DNA from: Candidatus Thiodiazotropha sp.
GTDB taxonomy: Bacteria; Pseudomonadota; Gammaproteobacteria; Chromatiales; Chromatiaceae
Direction of reading: 5' to 3'
DNA: 64,000 nt
Assembly: GCA_023838465.1 (NCBI GenBank)
Contig: JAIVEQ010000015.1
Location: forward strand, 1 to 64,000
Both the position numbers and the translations under genes were made by a program. The first letter of the stretch is position 1, and each line of letters begins with the position of its first letter. Under the pieces are notes generated by a model. It was given only the letters and a program-made list of their open reading frames with translations. It did no database searches and was not told the origin of the DNA. Positions 62,298-64,000 of this stretch are shown here, one piece after another.

Positions 62298-62396
62298 ATG
62301 AAAACGCCAATTCGTCACTCCATGAGTATGGACACCCTTATCCTCGCAGTAGCGGGTATATGGATCATCTCCGTCATTGTTAACTTATTTGTATAA
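62298..62396 (+). CDS. Small single-pass membrane protein, 32 residues
   Basis: A 32-codon frame starts at ATG 62298, 7 bases after a GAGAGG ribosome-binding site, and ends at TAA 62394-62396. Residues about 12-31 (DTLILAVAGIWIISVIVNLF) form one membrane-spanning helix after a short basic N terminus (KTPIRHS). A hairpin AAACAGT/ACTGTTT begins at the stop codon. I do not recognise a family. The good ribosome site and clean membrane helix favour a real small protein, but the length allows chance. Confidence 0.5.
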   Translation: MKTPIRHSMSMDTLILAVAGIWIISVIVNLFV

Positions 62397-62735
62397 ACAG
62401 TTCTGGTATATGACGACTGTTTAACCATTCACAATGCTGAATGGGTTGGTTCTCATTGTGGCAACGACATAACTTCAGAGCTGTCTATTGCCCTCCCTGA
62501 TAATCATCCTATTTGCTGAATGAGCCACTCCCTATCCATTTGGATTTTTACACCTCCCTATTTTTAATTCTTTATTAATCACATCCTCCATCCCATCCGG
62601 CAGTTCTGTATCTAGCCCGGCGTCCTATACTAGGATCCAGCAACTTTTCTCTTCTTGGGAGCGCAATTTCCGCTACACTACAGCGAATAATGGCATTGCC
62701 AAAACAAAACTGACGATAATTATCCAACCCCCCCT
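62397..62735. other. Non-coding gap with small inverted repeats
   Basis: No gene is seen here. It holds the AAACAGT/ACTGTTT hairpin (62395-62422) and CACAATG/CATTGTG (62430-62436/62454-62460), then AT-rich sequence up to the next gene. No promoter with both boxes at normal spacing is evident. Confidence 0.5.
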
Positions 62736-63221
62736 ATGGCTGACAAGAAAAGTAACAAGCGAACTGCATCGACACCTAAGATGCCATCTAAAAAGCCCTT
62801 ACGGGACTACTCTGCCATGCCTCAAAAGCCGATCTCCCTAAAGCGAAAAACAAAGAAAAAATTGGCTCCCGTAATACAAAATGCAGCCATTAGACCCAAA
62901 CCGAGTGCGACAAACAAAAAAACAGCCCCCAACGCCGCCAAGGCAGTAAAAAAAAGGCCGCCCAATCAATGGGATTTGAAAGGGCTATCTGATGAAGCCA
63001 AACAGGCCGTTACCGAAGAAGCCCATCAACAAGGTATGTCGATTACTGATTGGATAGAGCAACTGATCATGAGTAGCCGAAATCTCGAAGACAAGCCCAC
63101 ACCAGAAAACGAACAACAGCTTACTAATACATTGCACGCCATTGAACAAAGGTTGGACCGGATAGAACAGCAACGGGGATTCTGGAGTCGTCTCTGGGAT
63201 CAGGCCATGGATCAGAAATAA
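62736..63221 (+). CDS. Lysine-rich hypothetical protein with C-terminal RHH-like motif
   Basis: The 161-residue product has a very basic, low-complexity N-terminal half (Lys, Pro, Ala; residues 1-75) that could bind nucleic acid or the membrane. This is followed by WDLKGLSDEAKQAVTEEAHQQGMSITDWIEQLI (in part: GLSDEAKQAVTEEAHQQGMS), which resembles motifs found in PodJ/SPOR-associated alphaproteobacterial proteins and in ribbon-helix-helix domains. The end (HAIEQRLDRIEQQRGFW) is a likely coiled coil. The function is unknown. There is no signal peptide or membrane segment. Confidence 0.7.
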   Translation: MADKKSNKRTASTPKMPSKKPLRDYSAMPQKPISLKRKTKKKLAPVIQNAAIRPKPSATNKKTAPNAAKAVKKRPPNQWDLKGLSDEAKQAVTEEAHQQGMSITDWIEQLIMSSRNLEDKPTPENEQQLTNTLHAIEQRLDRIEQQRGFWSRLWDQAMDQK

Positions 63222-63245
63222 CTATGTAGTTAGGATTTTTCTACA

Positions 63246-63323
63246 GCCTCAACGCTGAGTTAAACGGCGTGCAGCTTCTGTCACGTCCGGGCTGTGCTGC
63301 ATTTTAAATGATTTGTTATGAGT
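63246..63323 (-). other. attC-like integron recombination site
   Basis: On the minus strand the order is CTCATAAC (R''-like), TTTAA with GCAGC (L''-like), GCTGC with CGTTTAAC (L'-like) and GCGTTGAGG (R'-like). The arms pair: CTC-AAC with GTT-GAG, TTAAA with TTTAA and GCAGC with GCTGC, as in a folded bottom-strand attC. It starts immediately 3' of the small lipoprotein gene, the normal place for a cassette attC. The R' triplet deviates from the GTTRRRY consensus, so the call is probable and not certain. Confidence 0.55.
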
Positions 63324-63701
63324 TTATTTTCGAAAATTTCTTATTCTACTTAGCTCATCTTTTTCAATACCTTGGATATATATTGCTCTTGGTTCATTGC
63401 TTGTCGTTGAGTAAATAACTACGTTTGCTTCAGTGACTTGAATACCATAGTTGCCAGATTTTACGTATACGCCACCAGGGTAACGACCTGAAGTGACATA
63501 CCAATCTGATCTATTCTCATGTAACCATTTATTGAGAACCACATAGACATCATCTTTCTGAGTGAGACGTATTCGCTGCTCGGTATCGTTGTTAAGAAAC
63601 AAGTTCACTTCCGGTTCTAGCTGAATATCGAGTGACTTACTACAACTCACTATGAACACAACTAACAATAAAATGATGATTCTGTCCATTTGTTTACTCA
63701 T
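63324..63701 (-). CDS. Small lipoprotein, probable integron cassette gene
   Basis: From the ATG at 63701 the product has 125 residues. It begins MSKQMDRIIILLLVVFIVSC, a lipoprotein signal with lipobox IVSC (Cys20), so it is probably exported and lipidated. The mature part has no motif I recognise. AT content is higher than in the core genes. The ATG lies in GCGTTATGAG, which resembles the start of an integron cassette, and an attC-like site follows the stop. ATG codons further upstream (63746) or at MDRIIILL are alternatives. Function unknown; adaptive cassette genes often encode such small exported proteins. Confidence 0.6.
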   Translation of the reverse strand: MSKQMDRIIILLLVVFIVSCSKSLDIQLEPEVNLFLNNDTEQRIRLTQKDDVYVVLNKWLHENRSDWYVTSGRYPGGVYVKSGNYGIQVTEANVVIYSTTSNEPRAIYIQGIEKDELSRIRNFRK

Positions 63702-63763
63702 AACGCCGCACTCTGGGGCTTGACGGAGCGTAGTGATCTTCCCCATTAAAAAGTTGATACTGC

Positions 63764-64000
63764 TTAAGCCTGCCGCTCAAAATCCGTTGGGCACTTATAT
63801 CCTAGACTTGAGTGTAATCTACACTCATTATAAAAACGAACATACTTTGTCGTTTTCTTAGCCTCCAGTAAAATATCCCTGGTGAGCGCCTCCTGATCGT
63901 TATTTTCCAACTTCCCCTCCCGCATCTCCTGGCGCCATCGATAAAGCATCACCGGATAAATGCGCAAAGCCTCTGCAACTTCGATTGACTGTATATTTGG
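63764..64000 (-). pseudogene. IS3-family transposase remnant with internal deletion
   Basis: The frame enters from the right edge (the gene continues beyond the window) and reads IEVAEALRIYPVMLYRWRQEMREGK, the helix-turn-helix end of an IS3 OrfA. It then passes directly into YVRFYNECRLHSSLGYKCPTDFE, the extreme C terminus of OrfB (the usual 'YN..R.HSSLGY..P..F'). The DDE catalytic core is missing, so an internal deletion joined the two ends. It is inactive. Confidence 0.8.

Noticed and set aside
62104..62310. 68-codon minus-strand frame near rnpB
   Set aside because: No ribosome-binding site or recognisable sequence; it overlaps the better-supported small plus-strand ORF start.

Overview
This window looks like the chromosome of a gammaproteobacterium. 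Almost every gene is a core gene in a gammaproteobacterial order: rlmN-pilW-rodZ-hisS-yfgM-bamB-der, the mraZ-to-lpxC division and cell wall (dcw) cluster, and secA-argJ-nudix/thiE. A tkt-gap-pgk-pyk-fba cluster ending in a class II aldolase suggests a relative of the sulfur-oxidising, CO2-fixing Chromatiales and their symbionts. That placement is inference: no RubisCO or sulfur gene is in the window.

Layout. 1-1255 is a non-core stretch with a strongly folded RNA-like element, a 39-codon remnant of an integron-type integrase and small repeats. 1256-5390 (minus) holds putP, an SPL-type radical SAM protein and der. 5392-11664 (minus) holds bamB, yfgM, hisS, rodZ, pilW and rlmN; ispG, often found between rodZ and hisS, is absent. 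11787-16643 (minus) holds relA, a DUF1015 gene, folK and folB, with a candidate plus-strand sRNA at 15580-15705. 16771-20690 holds plsY, a metallo-beta-lactamase-fold protein, purC and a glutaredoxin-like gene, plus two minus-strand genes of uncertain role. 20815-27888 (minus) is the central carbon cluster, with hairpins between several genes. 28192-32727 holds a thioredoxin-like gene, then metK, an S-adenosylhomocysteine (SAH) riboswitch, ahcY and metF: the activated methyl cycle. 32838-35571 holds a hybrid histidine kinase and a divergent PilZ gene. 35561-41779 (minus) holds a Nudix-ThiE fusion, argJ, secA and an M23 peptidase, followed by dciA on the plus strand.

42388-61388 is the complete dcw cluster on the minus strand: mraZ, rsmH, ftsL, ftsI, murE, murF, mraY, murD, ftsW, murG, murC, a 61-codon unrecognised ORF, murB, ddlB, ftsQ, ftsA, ftsZ and lpxC. 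Most junctions overlap by 1-16 bases. A sigma-70-like promoter and four 10-bp MraZ-type repeats precede mraZ. The RNase P RNA gene lies just upstream at about 61642-62016.

The right end (62034-64000) is non-core again: a 32-codon single-membrane-segment ORF, a lysine-rich protein, a likely integron gene cassette (a small lipoprotein gene with an attC-like site at its 3' end) and an internally deleted IS3-family transposase running off the edge. The least explained items are the folded RNA at 265-565, the CsrA-site-bearing sRNA candidate, the coupled 61-codon ORF between murC and murB, and the attC-like cassette.
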